From: Paenibacillus pasadenensis DSM 19293
GTDB taxonomy: Bacteria > Bacillota > Bacilli > Paenibacillales > Paenibacillaceae
NCBI RefSeq assembly: GCF_000422485.1
Contig: NZ_KE383852.1
Span: forward strand, 62,001-126,000
Length of the DNA stretch: 64,000 nucleotides
Direction: 5' to 3'
Each line of letters opens with the position of its first letter. Position 1 is the first letter of the stretch. The position numbers and the translations under genes are program-made. Shown piece after piece: positions 37,012 to 46,973 of the stretch. Below the pieces are notes generated by a model. The model had not been told where the DNA came from. It saw nothing but the letters and a program-made list of their open reading frames with translations, and ran no database searches.

Positions 37012-38031
37012 TCAGCCGACCGGCACCCATTCTCCGCGGCGGTCGGCCGAGGCGATCTCGGCGGCGACGATGCGGATCGTCGCCTTAGTGCTCTCGGGAT
37101 CCGCTTCCTCGATCGGGGCGCCTGCCAGCAGCCGCTCGACGAAATAACGGAGCTCGTAGTAGTATCCCTCTCCGGGAGCCAGCGCCGCCTCGTAGCCTGG
37201 CGCGCCGTCCGGATTGACCCGCAGCCTGCCGCCGGCGAGCTGGACGTTTCCGCGCTCGAACGTCACGCGGAAGCCCATTTCGAAGCCGTAATCGCCGTTG
37301 AGCGTCCAGTCGACCTGGGCATGCACGATGCGCGGATCGGCATACCGGTAATGCGTCGAGACGATGTCGTAGCCGCTGCCGGGAATGACGTTCAGGCCGA
37401 CGGCCGACACCGCCTCCGGCTTGCCGAACAGCCAGTTGACGACGTCCGCGTCATGGACGTGCATGTCGAGGATCGCGCCTCCGCCCTTGTCCTTGTCGAG
37501 CACCCACGGTCCCCAGCTCGGCGTGCCGCCGCCCCGGTAAAAGGAAGCGTACGTCACCTCGCCGAGAACGCGGGCGTCGATCAGCCGCTTCAGCTCGACA
37601 TAGGCCGGCCAGAAGCGCAGGCATTGCCCGATCATGAGCGACCGGTCCGCAGCGGCTGCCGCCCCGATCATCGCCTCGCATTCCGCCTCGTCCATCGCCA
37701 TCGGCTTCTCGCACAGCACATGCAGGCCCGCCTGCAGGCACTGGATCGTCACGTCCTTATGCAGGTAGGTCGGCAGCGTGATGTCCACCGCATCCAGCTG
37801 TTCGCGGGCCAGCATGTCGGCGACCGACTCGTAGGCGGCATACGCGCTCAGATCGGTGACGCTGCCGCCCGCGGCCAGATTGCCGCCGCTCCCCTCGCCG
37901 CGCAGCTTGGCCGGATCCGCGTCGCAGATCGCGGCGATCTGCACGGCGACTCCTTCTCGCTCCAGCTGCCGGTAGTTCTCCAGATGCGCCTTGCCCATGA
38001 AGCCCATGCCGATGAGGCCGATCCGGATCAT
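37012..38031 (-). CDS. Gfo/Idh/MocA family oxidoreductase
   Basis: A 339-residue NAD(P)-dependent sugar or inositol dehydrogenase. The N-terminal Rossmann motif is IGLIGMGFMGKAH (residues 3-16), and the EKP motif is in LCEKPMAMDEAE (about 107). The C-terminal alpha/beta domain starts near 130. The start at 38031 overlaps the stop of the isomerase gene by 4 nt (ATGA), so the two enzymes work as a pair, probably oxidising a sugar and isomerising the product. Substrate not determinable. Confidence 0.92.
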   Translation of the reverse strand: MIRIGLIGMGFMGKAHLENYRQLEREGVAVQIAAICDADPAKLRGEGSGGNLAAGGSVTDLSAYAAYESVADMLAREQLDAVDITLPTYLHKDVTIQCLQAGLHVLCEKPMAMDEAECEAMIGAAAAADRSLMIGQCLRFWPAYVELKRLIDARVLGEVTYASFYRGGGTPSWGPWVLDKDKGGGAILDMHVHDADVVNWLFGKPEAVSAVGLNVIPGSGYDIVSTHYRYADPRIVHAQVDWTLNGDYGFEMGFRVTFERGNVQLAGGRLRVNPDGAPGYEAALAPGEGYYYELRYFVERLLAGAPIEEADPESTKATIRIVAAEIASADRRGEWVPVG

Positions 38032-38879
38032 GACCGCACGCTCCTTCCGAGGATGGCGTCCATCGCCGCCGACGTATTGAAGACGATCTGCTCGCCATGA
38101 TGCGCATAGGACGGGATCATCTCCGCCGTCACGTAGCTGTCGTACCCGATCGCTTCCAGCTCGCGCACGACCGCCGGGTAGTCGACGTCCCCGGCCAGCA
38201 GGTCCACGAAGCCGTGCAGGCCGCCGGCGGCGCGCCGGTAGTCCTTGAAGTGGACCTTCTTGATGCGCTTGCCGAGGATCGGGATCCAGTGCTCCGGATA
38301 GCCCCCGTGCAGGGCGTTGCCGACGTCGAAATAGCTGCCGACCGCCGGCGAGCCGACGGCGTCGATGAAGTCTCTCATTTCCAGCGGCGACAGCAGGAAC
38401 TTGTTCCACACGTTCTCGATGCCGATGCTCACGCCCAGCCTCTCGGCATCGCCGGCCACCTCCCGCAGCGCCTCCAGCGCGCGCTCGTAGGCGACGTCGT
38501 AGCGGACGGCCGGAGCGTCCGGCAGAAAGTCGACGCCGACCGCCCCCGGCACGATCAGAATCGTATCGACCTCCAGCAAGGCGGCGAACTCCAGCTGCCG
38601 GCGGACGATCGCCTTCGCCTTGGCGCGCGTCTCGCCGTCGCCGCTCGTAAACGGATACGACCAATACAAGCCGCTGGCCAGGCTGGCGATCTCGATGCCG
38701 ATGTCCCGCGCCAGCTTCGCATAGGCCTCGATCTGCTGCGGCGTGCTTTCCAGGCTGAGCTCTCCCGTCTCCTCCAGCGCCAGCTCGATGCCGTCGAAGC
38801 CGGCCTCCTTGGCGAGCCTCAGGCTCCGTTCCACCGTCGTTCCCGCGGGAAACGACCAGGCGTTGATTCCTTTTTTCAT
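38028..38879 (-). CDS. Sugar phosphate isomerase/epimerase (TIM barrel)
   Basis: A 283-residue TIM-barrel protein of the AP endonuclease 2 family. It starts MKKGINAWSFPAGTTVERSL and has metal-site candidates in GVSIGIENVWNKF, GSYFDVGNALHGG and VHFKDYRR. It overlaps the Gfo/Idh gene by 4 nt and is divergent from an AraC regulator at 39039, which probably controls the pair. Confidence 0.88.
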   Translation of the reverse strand: MKKGINAWSFPAGTTVERSLRLAKEAGFDGIELALEETGELSLESTPQQIEAYAKLARDIGIEIASLASGLYWSYPFTSGDGETRAKAKAIVRRQLEFAALLEVDTILIVPGAVGVDFLPDAPAVRYDVAYERALEALREVAGDAERLGVSIGIENVWNKFLLSPLEMRDFIDAVGSPAVGSYFDVGNALHGGYPEHWIPILGKRIKKVHFKDYRRAAGGLHGFVDLLAGDVDYPAVVRELEAIGYDSYVTAEMIPSYAHHGEQIVFNTSAAMDAILGRSVRS

Positions 38880-38906
38880 CGTCTCGCTCCTCCTTCAGGC
38901 ATGATG

Positions 38907-38932
38907 GCCATCCGCCATCGCCATCCGCCATC
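38907..38932. repeat. 13-bp perfect tandem repeat in a divergent promoter
   Basis: GCCATCCGCCATC occurs twice head to tail (38907-38919 and 38920-38932), just upstream of the isomerase start and opposite an AraC gene. The inner unit GCCATC repeats four times. AraC-type proteins bind direct repeats, so this could be an operator. Confidence 0.6.
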
Positions 38933-39038
38933 AGTATAGCTCTCCCGGAGTCCGTCCGCTTTGCCATCAGCGCCGCCGGATTTGCATTTTTGTGGTAAGA
39001 TGGGAGCACAACCTGCGCCATGGAAAGGAGCGGTCGAG

Positions 39039-39968
39039 CTGGAGTTCCATCCGCTGACGCTGAGGCAGGAGCTGGCCGTCGAGCAGCTCATTTCCTTCCA
39101 CTATTTCGAATATCCGAAGGGCTATCTGTTCGAGGGAGAGTCGCATGACTTCTGGGAGCTGCTCTATGTGGACAAAGGCGAGGTCGAGGTCCGCGCCGAC
39201 GACCGCCTGCTCCGCTTGAGCCAAGGCAGCATCGTCTTCCACAAGCCCGGCGAGTTCCATACCGTCCGGGTCGGCGAGGAGCATCGGCCGCCGAACCTGA
39301 TCGTCGTCGCCTTCGTCTGCCGCAGCCCGCTCATGGACCGCCTGCGGGACTGGACCGCCGCGCTGGAGGACGGAGAACGGGCGTGGCTGTCGATGCTGCT
39401 GCGCGAAGGCTTCGCGAGCTTTCAGCCTCCCTACCACAACCCGCTCGTGCATGAGCTGCGCCGCGCGCCGGACGCGCCTCCGGGGTCGGAGCAGCTGCTG
39501 CGCCTGTCGCTGGAGCTGCTGCTGCTCAGCCAGATCCGCAAGAGCGGCGATCCGTTGCGCCAGGGGGGCGCGCCCGCGATCCAGCCGCTGCCGGCGGAAG
39601 GCGCGGACGCGATGGAGCGGCTGGAGGCGTTCGTCGCCGAGCGCATCGGGCTCGGCGAGACTCCGACGCTCGACGACCTGTGCCGCGCCGCCCATCTCGG
39701 CCGCAGCCGGCTGCGCGAGCTGACGCAGCAGCATGTCGGGACCGGGCCGATGGAGCTCGTGCGCCGGCTGCGGCTCGACGCAGCCAAGTCGATGATCCGC
39801 GAGCGGCGCTACAGCCTCACCGAGATCGCCGACCGCCTCGGCTACTCGAGCCTCCACTACTTCTCGCGCGACTTCAAGCGCCTGACCGGCATGGCGCCGT
39901 CCGAGTACGGACGCACCGCCCTGGCCGCCGCAGGCCTGCTCGCGCAGCCGGGACCGGCGAAGCTCTGA
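39039..39968 (+). CDS. AraC-family regulator with cupin sensor
   Basis: Soluble AraC regulator: N-terminal cupin sensor (about 1-150, FWELLYVDKGEVEVRADDRL, HKPGEFHTVRV) and C-terminal double HTH (about 205-300, LDDLCRAAHLGRSRLRELTQ, EIADRLGYSSLHYFSRDFKR). The start is unusual. AAAGGAG at 39024-39030 is exactly 8 nt from CTG at 39039, giving a 309-residue protein beginning (L/M)EFHPLTLRQE; the nearest in-frame ATG at 39000 adds 13 residues and has no ribosome site. I favour CTG. Divergent from the isomerase-dehydrogenase pair. Confidence 0.85.
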   Translation: MEFHPLTLRQELAVEQLISFHYFEYPKGYLFEGESHDFWELLYVDKGEVEVRADDRLLRLSQGSIVFHKPGEFHTVRVGEEHRPPNLIVVAFVCRSPLMDRLRDWTAALEDGERAWLSMLLREGFASFQPPYHNPLVHELRRAPDAPPGSEQLLRLSLELLLLSQIRKSGDPLRQGGAPAIQPLPAEGADAMERLEAFVAERIGLGETPTLDDLCRAAHLGRSRLRELTQQHVGTGPMELVRRLRLDAAKSMIRERRYSLTEIADRLGYSSLHYFSRDFKRLTGMAPSEYGRTALAAAGLLAQPGPAKL

Positions 39969-39989
39969 CCTTGGAAAGGAGCAATCGGA

Positions 39990-40184
39990 ATGGGACCTCA
40001 TTTGGGGAGAGCCTACGGCATCTGGATTTTTCCCGCCTTCGTGCTGATCGTGCTCGCCGCCGGCTGGCTGAACGGAGATAGGGCATCGACAAAAGAAACG
40101 TTCGAATGGCTGACCGACTACGCGGCGCCATGGATCATCATCATGCTGCTGCTCGTGCTCATCCGCCGTCTGCCTCGACGCTGA
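39990..40184 (+). CDS. Small two-segment membrane protein
   Basis: A 64-residue protein with membrane segments at about 10-25 (IWIFPAFVLIVLAAGWL) and 46-60 (APWIIIMLLLVLI), a charged connecting loop and a basic tail RRLPRR. AAAGGAG lies 9 nt before the ATG, so it is a real gene despite its size. It follows the AraC gene by 21 nt on the same strand and ends just before a bidirectional terminator. I do not recognise the family. Confidence 0.8.
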   Translation: MGPHLGRAYGIWIFPAFVLIVLAAGWLNGDRASTKETFEWLTDYAAPWIIIMLLLVLIRRLPRR

Positions 40185-40193
40185 GCCATGCTG

Positions 40194-40235
40194 AAAAACG
40201 AAGCCCGCCTCCAGCTGGAGACGGGCTTCGTTTTT
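40194..40235. terminator. Bidirectional terminator
   Basis: AAAAACGAAGCCCG (40194-40207) pairs with CGGGCTTCGTTTTT (40222-40235); the loop contains a further CTCCAG-CTGGAG stem. It has a T run in both directions and separates the small membrane protein gene from the convergent ferritin gene. Confidence 0.9.
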
Positions 40236-40256
40236 CGGTTGCGAATGGAACCGGCT

Positions 40257-40760
40257 CTATTCCGCCGGAGGCGTGAACGAGCGGTTCGCGAACTCGGCGT
40301 CCAGCATGTAGAAGGCGTTGCTGTCGGACTCGATCCGCTTGAGCTTTTGGATGATGCCGTCGAAGAGGGCTTCCTCCTCCACCTGCTCGTCGATGAACCA
40401 CTTCAGGAAGTAGATCGTCGCGTGCTCGCGCTCGTCGAGCGCCAGGTCGGCCAGATGGTAGAAGTTTTTCGTATTCTGCTGCTCGTGCCGGTAGCCGTGC
40501 TCGAACACGTCCAGCATCGAATCGTACTCGTTCTTCGGCTCGCGCAAAGCCTGCAGCGTGGCGCGGCGGCCGCGGTCGTTGAGGAACTTGTAGATCTTCA
40601 TCGCATGGAAGCGCTCCTCCTCGGCCTGGACGAGGAAGAAGTTGGAGAAGCCCTCCAGGCTCTGCCCGGAACAATGCGCCGCCATGGCGAGATACACATG
40701 GGCGGAGTAGAACTCGAAGTTCATCTGGTCGTTGAGCGAAGCGGCTAGCTGGTCATTCAT
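40257..40760 (-). CDS. ftnA: Ferritin
   Basis: A 167-residue four-helix ferritin that stores iron. Ferroxidase-site residues are visible: E17 (NFEFYSAHVY), the EEERFHAMK motif at about 47-55, and the later E and Q in NEYDSM and HEQQNTKNFY. It is a non-heme bacterial ferritin rather than a Dps or a bacterioferritin by length and motifs. It is last in a closely packed chain from hbd to ftnA, 28 nt after the DUF1450 gene. Confidence 0.94.
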   Translation of the reverse strand: MNDQLAASLNDQMNFEFYSAHVYLAMAAHCSGQSLEGFSNFFLVQAEEERFHAMKIYKFLNDRGRRATLQALREPKNEYDSMLDVFEHGYRHEQQNTKNFYHLADLALDEREHATIYFLKWFIDEQVEEEALFDGIIQKLKRIESDSNAFYMLDAEFANRSFTPPAE

Positions 40761-40788
40761 CGGAATTCCTCCTTGGATGCGGATAGGG

Positions 40789-41019
40789 CTAGTTTCGGCG
40801 CTCCTTCTCGACCCGCTCCAGCACGCGCCGGGCCAGCTTCTTGGGCTGGCCGGCCTGCACGACGCGGCCCTTGACGACGGCGAAGCAGCGCTCGCGGCAC
40901 AGCCGGCAGCTGCCGAGGCAGGGCGACTTGCGCAGCTCGATGCCGGGCTCGTCCTTGAGCCTGCGGTAGGCGGGCTTGGACAGGAGCTTCAGGTTGCGCC
41001 GGCAAAACCGGATCTTCAC
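40789..41019 (-). CDS. DUF1450 family protein (YuzB-like)
   Basis: A 76-residue cysteine-rich protein with the DUF1450 signature SPCLGSCRLCRERCFAVVKG (four cysteines), as in Bacillus YuzB and YfiT-neighbour proteins; function unknown, perhaps metal or iron-sulfur related. The GTG start at 41019 overlaps the dnaD stop (GTGA). It is placed between dnaD and ferritin. Confidence 0.85.
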   Translation of the reverse strand: MKIRFCRRNLKLLSKPAYRRLKDEPGIELRKSPCLGSCRLCRERCFAVVKGRVVQAGQPKKLARRVLERVEKERRN

Positions 41020-41726
41020 TTGGCTCCGCCGCGGAACTTGCGGCTGTGGACGCGCGCTTCCTCCGGCGTGGTGACCCGGTTGCGGCTCCACTCCAGCAGG
41101 ATGCGGTCGATATAGGTGAAATGCAGCTTGCCCGCGAACACGGCCTCGCGCAGCGCGAAGCGGATCAGCTCGTCGCTGTAGCGGTCCTGGTCCAGCCACA
41201 TGCTGATGCGCTCGCACTCCATCGGGGAGAGCGGACGGCCGAATTCCTGCTCGAACACCGAGAACAGGTCCGTCGCGGCGGCAGCGGCAGCCGGACGCGG
41301 ACTCGGCGCCGCCGGCGCGGAGGCGGAACGGTCCGCCTCCGCCGTCCACTCGGCCGCGCGCTCCAGCCAGCCCTGCCAGTTGTAGCGCTCGTAGCGGATG
41401 CCGCTGACGCTGTCGAGCGTCTCGTCGATGCGCAGGAAGCCTTCCTTCATGAGGCGGCCGAGCTGCTGCTGCACCGAGCGCGGCGAGATGCCGAGGCGCG
41501 TGGCAAGCTCCTCCGGCGTCGGAAAGTCATTGCGCTCCGTATCGCGGAACGCCATCAGCTGCAGCAGCAGCATGAAGTCCGCGTCTCCGAGCCCCAGCTC
41601 GCGATAGGAGCGGAGCAGCAGCGCCGGCAGGAAGACGCCTCCCTCGCCCATGACGCGGGCGAGCGCCTCGGCATGGGCGCCGCTGCCGCTGCCGCTGACG
41701 CTGCTGCCCCGGTCGCCAGGCCGCAT
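41016..41726 (-). CDS. dnaD: DNA replication initiation protein DnaD
   Basis: Primosomal protein that loads the replicative helicase with DnaB/DnaI. The 236-residue protein has an N-terminal winged helix (about 20-110, DFPTPEELATRLGISPRSVQ) and a C-terminal DnaB/DnaD domain (about 150-225, LSPMECERISMWLDQ, FTYIDRILLEWSRNRVTT). The linker is rich in Ala/Pro. The start at 41726 overlaps the asnS stop by one base (TGATG), and no ribosome site is seen, so translation is likely coupled to asnS. B. subtilis also has asnS-dnaD. Confidence 0.93.
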   Translation of the reverse strand: MRPGDRGSSVSGSGSGAHAEALARVMGEGGVFLPALLLRSYRELGLGDADFMLLLQLMAFRDTERNDFPTPEELATRLGISPRSVQQQLGRLMKEGFLRIDETLDSVSGIRYERYNWQGWLERAAEWTAEADRSASAPAAPSPRPAAAAAATDLFSVFEQEFGRPLSPMECERISMWLDQDRYSDELIRFALREAVFAGKLHFTYIDRILLEWSRNRVTTPEEARVHSRKFRGGAK

Positions 41727-43024
41727 CAAGGATACAGCCGGTAGAGCGTGCGCGGGAACGCGATCGTCTCGCGCACATGCTCCAGCCCGCAGATCCAGGC
41801 GACCGTCCGCTCCAGGCCGAGGCCGAAGCCGGAGTGCGGCACCGTTCCGTACGTACGCAGGTCCATGTACCATTGGTACGCCTCGAGCGGCAGGTTATGC
41901 TCCTCGAAGCGCTGCGCCATCAGCTCCGGATCGTCGATCCGCTGCGAGCCGCCGATGATCTCGCCATAGCCTTCCGGCGCGATCATGTCGGCGCACAGCA
42001 CGACCTCCGGACGGTTCGGGTCCGGCTTCATGTAGAACGACTTGATCGAGGCCGGATAGTGCGTGATGAACACCGGACGGTCATGCGCCTGGGCGATCGC
42101 CGTCTCGTGCGGAGCGCCGAAGTCCTCTCCCCACGGCACTTCGAAGCCGTTGTTGTTGAGGAAGTCGATCGCCTCGTCGTACGTGATGCGAGGGAACGGC
42201 GCCTGGATCGCCTCCAGCTTGGAGATGTCGCGCTCCAGCGTCGTCAGCTCCGGACGGCAGTTGTTCACGACGCTCTGGACGACATGGGCGACGAACTGCT
42301 CCTGGATGCGCAGCGACTGCTCGAGGTCGACGAACGCCATTTCCGGCTCGATCATCCAGAACTCGATCAGATGGCGGCGCGTCTTGGACTTCTCGGCGCG
42401 GAACGTCGGGCCGAAGCTGTACACCTTGCCGAGCGCCATCGCCGCCGCTTCCATGTACAGCTGTCCGCTTTGCGTCAGGTAGGCGTCCTCGTCAAAATAT
42501 TTCGTATGGAACAGGTTCGTCGTGCCTTCCGCCGACGTCGGCGTGAGGATCGGCGGATCGACCTGCGTGAAGCCGTTCGTATCGAAGTATTCATTGACCG
42601 CGCGCTTGATCTCGGCGCGGATCGTCAGCACGGCGCGCTGCTTGGGCGAGCGCAGCCACAGATGGCGGTGGTCCATCAGGAAGTCGACGCCATGCTCCTT
42701 GGGCGTGATCGGGTATTCCTGGGTCACCTGGATGATCTCGATGCCTTCGACGACGAGCTCGTAGCCGGACGGGCTGCGCGGCTCCTCCTTGACGAGGCCG
42801 GTCACGTACAGGGAGCTTTCCTGCGTCAGCTTGCCCGCCTGCTCCCAGGTGTCCTCGCTCACCTCGGTCTTGGCGACGACGCCCTGGATGAAGCCGGTGC
42901 CGTCCCGCAGCTGCAGGAAGGCGATCTTGCCGCTGGAGCGCTTGCGCTGCAGCCATGCGCCGATGCGCACGCTTTGGCCGACATGGCCGGATACTTCTCG
43001 GATGGTGACGAGGGAATCATTCAT
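41726..43024 (-). CDS. asnS: Asparaginyl-tRNA synthetase
   Basis: Class II tRNA synthetase charging tRNA-Asn. The 432-residue protein has an N-terminal OB-fold anticodon-binding domain (about 10-110) and the class II motifs: motif 2 in [21 protein letters not shown] and motif 3 [16 protein letters not shown]. Length is as usual for bacterial AsnS. It lies 42 nt after ackA and is followed by dnaD. Confidence 0.97.
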   Translation of the reverse strand: MNDSLVTIREVSGHVGQSVRIGAWLQRKRSSGKIAFLQLRDGTGFIQGVVAKTEVSEDTWEQAGKLTQESSLYVTGLVKEEPRSPSGYELVVEGIEIIQVTQEYPITPKEHGVDFLMDHRHLWLRSPKQRAVLTIRAEIKRAVNEYFDTNGFTQVDPPILTPTSAEGTTNLFHTKYFDEDAYLTQSGQLYMEAAAMALGKVYSFGPTFRAEKSKTRRHLIEFWMIEPEMAFVDLEQSLRIQEQFVAHVVQSVVNNCRPELTTLERDISKLEAIQAPFPRITYDEAIDFLNNNGFEVPWGEDFGAPHETAIAQAHDRPVFITHYPASIKSFYMKPDPNRPEVVLCADMIAPEGYGEIIGGSQRIDDPELMAQRFEEHNLPLEAYQWYMDLRTYGTVPHSGFGLGLERTVAWICGLEHVRETIAFPRTLYRLYP

Positions 43025-43066
43025 GATGGCGGTTGGCCCCTTTCGTGTGGATGGATCTGGAATGGA

Positions 43067-44284
43067 TCAGGCCTGCTCCGCTCCGCGCTGACGGGCCAGC
43101 TTGAACGTGTCGCGGGCGATGAGCAGCTCCTCGTTCGTCGGCACGACCATGACGGCCACGGACGAGTCCGGCGTCGAGATGACCCGCGCCTCCTTGCTGC
43201 GCTGGGCGTTGAGCTCCTTGTCCAGCTTGATGCCGAGGAACGTCAGGCCGTCGCACACATGCTCGCGCAGGACGACGGAGTTCTCGCCGACGCCGGCCGT
43301 GAACAGCAGCACGTCGATGCCGTTCATCGCCGCCGCATAGGCGCCGATGTACTTTTTGACCCGGTAGGCGTACATCTCGAAGGCGAGCTTCGCGTTTTTG
43401 TCGCCGTCGAACATCGCCTCGGTAATCTCGCGCATGTCGCTGCTGAGCCCGGAGATGGCGAGCAGGCCGCTATGCTTGTTGAGCATCGAGTTGACCTCGG
43501 AGAGGGTCAGGTCTTCCTTGTTCATCGTGTACGGCACGATCGCCGGATCGAGATCGCCGCTGCGCGTGCCCATCATGAGGCCCTCGAGCGGCGTCATGCC
43601 CATGCTCGTGTCGAACGACTTGCCGTGCAGGATCGCCGTCGCGCTCGCGCCGTTGCCGATATGGCAGCTGACGAGCTTGAGCTCCTCCAGCGGACGGCCG
43701 AGCACCTCGGCGGCGCGCTCGCTGACATAGGCGTGGCTCGTCCCGTGGAAGCCGTAGCGGCGGATCGCATGGCGCTTGTACAGCACCATCGGCACCGGAT
43801 ACAGATACGACTGCTGCGGCATCGTCTGATGGAACGCCGTGTCGAACACGACGGCCTGCGTGACGCCCGGCAGCACCGCCTCGACGGCCGTGATGCCCAT
43901 CATATGGGCCGGGTTGTGCAGCGGCGCCAGGTCGAACAGCTTGCGGATCTCCAGCTTCGTCTCCGGCGTGACGACGGCCGATTCCTTGAACGCCTCGCCG
44001 CCGTGCACGACGCGGTGGCCGACGGCGTCGATCTCCTGCACCGAGCGCAGCACGCCGTGCTCGGGATGGGTGAGCATGTCCAGCACGCGCTTGATCGCGC
44101 TCGTATGCTCCAGGATCTCGTCGACGATCCGCACCTCGGGACGGCCCTCCGGCTCATGGGTGACGATCGAGGAGTCCATGCCGATCCGCTCGACGCGCCC
44201 GCTCGCGAGCACGGACTCGTCCTTCATGTCGTACAGCTGGTACTTCAGCGAGCTGCTGCCCGCATTGATGACGAGAATGTTCAT
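43067..44284 (-). CDS. ackA: Acetate kinase
   Basis: Converts acetyl phosphate and ADP to acetate and ATP. The 405-residue protein has the N-terminal NAGSSSLKYQ signature (residues 6-16), the second signature VVHGGEAFK (about 92) and the catalytic arginine region CHIGNGASATAI. Its start overlaps the hbd stop by 4 nt (ATGA). Confidence 0.97.
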   Translation of the reverse strand: MNILVINAGSSSLKYQLYDMKDESVLASGRVERIGMDSSIVTHEPEGRPEVRIVDEILEHTSAIKRVLDMLTHPEHGVLRSVQEIDAVGHRVVHGGEAFKESAVVTPETKLEIRKLFDLAPLHNPAHMMGITAVEAVLPGVTQAVVFDTAFHQTMPQQSYLYPVPMVLYKRHAIRRYGFHGTSHAYVSERAAEVLGRPLEELKLVSCHIGNGASATAILHGKSFDTSMGMTPLEGLMMGTRSGDLDPAIVPYTMNKEDLTLSEVNSMLNKHSGLLAISGLSSDMREITEAMFDGDKNAKLAFEMYAYRVKKYIGAYAAAMNGIDVLLFTAGVGENSVVLREHVCDGLTFLGIKLDKELNAQRSKEARVISTPDSSVAVMVVPTNEELLIARDTFKLARQRGAEQA

Positions 44285-45153
44285 ACGCGGTCACCGTCCT
44301 CATCGTAAGTGAAGAAGCCCGCGCCGCTCTTGACGCCGAGCTGTCCGCCCCGCACCATCTTCTTGAGAATGAACGACGGGCGGTATTTCAGCTCGCCGTA
44401 CTCGCGGAACATCGACTCCAGCGCGGCATGCACGGAGTCGAGGCCGAAGCGGTCGGCCATCTCGAACGGCCCGTGCTGGAACGAGTAGCCGATCCGCATC
44501 GCGCTGTCGATGTCGTCGACCGACGCGACGCCCTCCTCGAGGATGTGCAGCGCCTCGTTGATGAACAGGCAGATGAGCCGCGTCGTGATGAAGCCCGGCG
44601 ACTCGAACACCATGACGCCCTTCTTGTCGATCACCTGCTCGACGAAGCCCTTGGTCGACTTGAACGTCGCGTCCGACGTGCGCAGGCCGCGCACGATCTC
44701 GACGAGATCGACCTTGAACACCGGATAGACGAAGTGCATGCCGATGACGCGCTCCGGATGCGCCGCCGCGCTCGCCAGCTCCGTCAGCGACAGCGTCGAC
44801 GTATTGCTCGCGAGGATGACGTCCGGCGGGCAGGCGCGGTCCGCCGCGGCGATGATCGCCTTCTTGCGCTCCAGGTCCTCGGTGATCGTCTCTATGATGA
44901 GCTCGCATTGGGAGAAGTCGCTCATGTCCGACACTCCGTGGATGCGGTTCAGGATCAGCTTCTTCTCCGCCTGCGTCAGCGCCCATTTCTCGATCTGCTT
45001 GTCCAGGCTGATCTCGATGCTGCGAAGTCCCTGCTCCAGCTTGGCCGGCGTAAGCTCCATGAGGAATACGTCCATGCCTTTGTACGCAAGCATTTCGGCG
45101 ATGCTCTGGCCCATCGTGCCGGCACCGATGACACCGATCTTTCTAAAATTCAC
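44281..45153 (-). CDS. hbd: 3-hydroxybutyryl-CoA dehydrogenase
   Basis: A 290-residue NAD-dependent dehydrogenase: Rossmann motif GVIGAGTMGQSIAEM (about 5-20), the HFVYPVFKVDLVEIV segment, and a C-terminal helical domain with RLICLFINEALHILEEGVAS. It acts on 3-hydroxyacyl-CoA, for example in butyrate or PHB metabolism. The start is GTG at 45153 with GGAG about 9 nt upstream; the frame remains open for 36 more codons but they precede the promoter. It is first gene of the hbd-ackA-asnS-dnaD chain. Confidence 0.93.
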   Translation of the reverse strand: MNFRKIGVIGAGTMGQSIAEMLAYKGMDVFLMELTPAKLEQGLRSIEISLDKQIEKWALTQAEKKLILNRIHGVSDMSDFSQCELIIETITEDLERKKAIIAAADRACPPDVILASNTSTLSLTELASAAAHPERVIGMHFVYPVFKVDLVEIVRGLRTSDATFKSTKGFVEQVIDKKGVMVFESPGFITTRLICLFINEALHILEEGVASVDDIDSAMRIGYSFQHGPFEMADRFGLDSVHAALESMFREYGELKYRPSFILKKMVRGGQLGVKSGAGFFTYDEDGDRV

Positions 45154-45205
45154 AGTAGGTCCGCTCCAATCTGAAAAGCCTCTATTCTCTCTAAAGCCGC
45201 CCCTT

Positions 45206-45235
45206 ATTATACCTTTCCAAGGGGCTGCTGCACAA
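45206..45235 (-). promoter_or_regulatory. Promoter of the hbd-ackA-asnS operon
   Basis: On the minus strand TTGTGC (45230-45235) and TATAAT (45206-45211) are 18 nt apart, giving a start about 45 nt before the hbd start. A second TTGTGCA lies about 25 nt further upstream (near 45255). The remaining non-coding stretch to 45407 holds nothing else I can name. Confidence 0.7.
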
Positions 45236-45407
45236 TGTTCCCGGATCTGTATTTTGCACAATCCGGTGACCGAAAATCCGCGCCGCTGCTGGATTTTTAT
45301 GCGTCAGCGCGGCGATGGGAAGTCACAGATCCGCCCTAATCGGACCCGGTCTGGCGCATTCCTGGCCGCATCGCTCGGCCGCTGCCCGAGCGCCTCCCCA
45401 GACAGCA

Positions 45408-45432
45408 TAAAAGACGGGCCGGCGGCCCGTCT
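45408..45432 (-). terminator. Terminator of the FtsH-like gene
   Basis: AGACGGGCC (minus strand, 45432-45424) pairs perfectly with GGCCCGTCT (45420-45412) with a GCC loop, followed by UUUU. It lies 42 nt past the stop codon at 45474. Confidence 0.88.
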
Positions 45433-45473
45433 GTGATGGATGTATCCATAGGTCAAGCGACGTTGCCGACGGC

Positions 45474-46965
<1,492 letters not shown>

Positions 46966-46973
<8 letters not shown>

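Noticed and set aside
45154-45473. Rex-binding site in the hbd promoter
   Set aside because: TTGTGC occurs twice but without the inverted TTCACAA half; it is better read as a -35 box.
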